64,000 nucleotides of DNA, from assembly GCA_963719285.1 (NCBI GenBank), contig CAVRBO010000001.1, positions 124,001 through 188,000 of the forward strand. The letters run 5' to 3'. The translations under genes were made by a program, and so were the position numbers. Of the stretch, positions 62,839 to 64,000 are shown piece after piece. Source of the DNA: C-114 sp963719285 (lineage in GTDB: Bacteria > Chloroflexota > Limnocylindria > Limnocylindrales > CSP1-4). The stretch's first letter is position 1, and each line of letters opens with the position of its first letter. The notes beneath the pieces are model-generated. The model worked only from the letters and a program-made list of their open reading frames with translations. It did not search any database and was not told the DNA's origin.

Positions 62839-64000
62839 ATGACCAGCGATCCGAATCTGCCGGGCCCGCTCGACCGGCCGACCGCCCTGGCGGTCCTGGC
62901 CCGAGGCGACGAGCTCCTGGGGGCCGGTGAGCACGAGGCGGCGGCGAACCACTACCGTCGGGTGATCGGCTTCGACGACCCGGTGGTCACGGCCGGTGCC
63001 TACTACGGCCTCGGCAATGCCCTCTACCGGATGGACCGCGAGGACGATGCCGTCCAGGTCTGGGCGCAGGTCCTGGCCCTGCCGGAGACCCCGAGCACGT
63101 ACCTCGCCTGGCGCCAGATCGCCGCGGCACGGGTCCGCGACGGCGACCTGACCGGCGCGATCAAGGCGTACCGCGAGGCCGATCGACGGGCGCCCGCCGC
63201 CGACAAGGCGGAGATCGCATCGCGCCTCGGCTGGCTGGCCAAGGAGACGGGCGACCAGCGCGGAGCGGCCCGCCAGTTCCGGCGCAGCCGCGGCGGCGGG
63301 CAGTCGAACCTGACCCTGGCGATCATCGCCGTGACGTCGATCGTGTCGTTCAGCGCGTGGGCCGGGCTTTCGTTCGGGCGAGGTGGCTCGATCACCGACT
63401 TCGGCCCGCTCTATCCCATCCTCGCGCTGACCAAGGAGGGCATCGCCGCGGGTGAGCTGTGGCGGCTCGTCACGGTGACCCTCGTCCACAGCCCCGACCA
63501 GCTCGAGTTCTTCCTCCACCTCGGGTTCAACATGTACGCGCTGTACCTCGTCGGCCCGGCCGTCGAGGCGATCTACGGCTGGCAGCGGATGCTCGTCATG
63601 TACGTGGCGTGCGCGGTCACCGGCTCGGTCGCGAGCTTCGTGTTCAGTCCGCCGTACCCGTTCGCCGTCGGCGCCTCGGGCGCGATCTTCGGCCTGTTCG
63701 GCGTGCTCCTCATCGCGTCGCGCGTCCACCATCCGATCCTGGCCCGGCGAGAGCGCCAGATCATGTCCCAGGTCGGCATGCTCATCCTCCTCAACCTGGC
63801 GATCGGCTTCGGCCTGGGCGGGGTCATCGGGATCGACAACGCCGCCCACGTCGGCGGGCTCGTCGGCGGGTTGTGGCTGGGGCTGATCCTCCTCCCGTCG
63901 GACGCGCCGACGCTCGCGTCGGGCTGGCAGAGCGCGGACGGTCGCCGGGTCGGCTGGCGGCCGACCGCCGGACTGCAGATCGCCGGGATCGTCGTGCTCG
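62839..64000 (+). CDS. Rhomboid family intramembrane protease with TPR-like N-terminus (partial)
   Basis: Runs off the window end; 387 residues are visible. Residues about 10-150 are helical TPR-like repeats (ALAVLARGDELLGAGEHEAAANHYRR, YYGLGNALYRMDREDDAVQVW). The membrane part has LWRLVTVTLVH, HLGFNMYALYLVGPAVEAIYG, the nucleophile GASGAIFGLFGV and the catalytic His of NAAHVGGLVGG. Such TPR-rhomboids cleave membrane proteins; the TPR may recruit them. Confidence 0.9.
   Translation, partial: MTSDPNLPGPLDRPTALAVLARGDELLGAGEHEAAANHYRRVIGFDDPVVTAGAYYGLGNALYRMDREDDAVQVWAQVLALPETPSTYLAWRQIAAARVRDGDLTGAIKAYREADRRAPAADKAEIASRLGWLAKETGDQRGAARQFRRSRGGGQSNLTLAIIAVTSIVSFSAWAGLSFGRGGSITDFGPLYPILALTKEGIAAGELWRLVTVTLVHSPDQLEFFLHLGFNMYALYLVGPAVEAIYGWQRMLVMYVACAVTGSVASFVFSPPYPFAVGASGAIFGLFGVLLIASRVHHPILARRERQIMSQVGMLILLNLAIGFGLGGVIGIDNAAHVGGLVGGLWLGLILLPSDAPTLASGWQSADGRRVGWRPTAGLQIAGIVVL

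Overview
The window is a compact, very GC-rich bacterial chromosome segment with about 57 genes, no insertion sequences, no phage genes and no CRISPR array. Gene content suggests a deep-branching Chloroflexota bacterium (Limnocylindria/Ellin6529-like) or, less likely, an actinobacterium. The clues are a split B12-dependent acyl-CoA mutase with MeaB, a LytR-CpsA-Psr protein, an LLM-type flavin/F420 oxidoreductase, several ECF sigma factors, and many leaderless starts with a TANNNT box about six bases before the start codon. This placement is an inference; no rRNA gene is present to settle it.

Layout. 0-3.3 kb: acyl-CoA dehydrogenase overlapping a GMC alcohol oxidase. 3.3-5.8 kb: EamA exporter, then an ECF sigma factor translationally coupled to a methyltransferase carrying a C-terminal Ada zinc domain. 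6-16 kb: GT87-like membrane enzyme, lipoprotein, CPBP protease, an LLM-UbiA fusion, GNAT, an ABC export pair, nitroreductase, hydrolase and a DnaJ/ExoX-C protein. 16-24 kb: a non-coding gap, the mutase large subunit, small exported proteins, a DinB-like protein, a trypsin-like protein, an epimerase, an ArsR-thioredoxin operon and threonine deaminase. 24-31 kb: zincin, alpha/beta hydrolase, acetylpolyamine amidohydrolase-like protein, FolE, and a MarR-beta-domain fusion divergent from a DrrAB-type exporter. 31-39.7 kb: mutase small subunit, MeaB, 3-hydroxyacyl-CoA dehydrogenase, then a hybrid histidine kinase divergent from thiolase, aldehyde dehydrogenase and an MmcQ-like protein. 39.8-48.4 kb: MMPL transporter, tRNA-Lys(CTT), zinc-ribbon protein, ECF sigma factor, large LuxR regulator and an LCP protein. 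48.4-53.3 kb: carA-carB behind a two-copy PyrR-type RNA element and a short coupled leader ORF. 53.4-64 kb: membrane protein, ArsR-type regulator, paired M16 peptidases, ECF sigma/anti-sigma with Thr-Glu repeats, a degenerate PfkB protein, an SRAP protein and a rhomboid protease cut by the window end.

How it works together. The acyl-CoA genes (acyl-CoA dehydrogenase, mutase subunits plus MeaB, hydroxyacyl-CoA dehydrogenase, thiolase, aldehyde dehydrogenase) fit short- and branched-chain acyl-CoA breakdown. Active-site residues of the mutase (Phe84, Gln202) point to isobutyryl-CoA rather than methylmalonyl-CoA. Several regulators sit on operators visible as palindromes (ArsR at 23.1 and 56.4 kb, MarR at 29.05 kb).

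Data quality. Three conserved genes (LLM-UbiA, nitroreductase, DinB-like) each need removal of one G on the + strand to read through, and a fourth (the histidine kinase) may. All are single-base additions in short G runs, so assembly or sequencing error is as likely as real decay.
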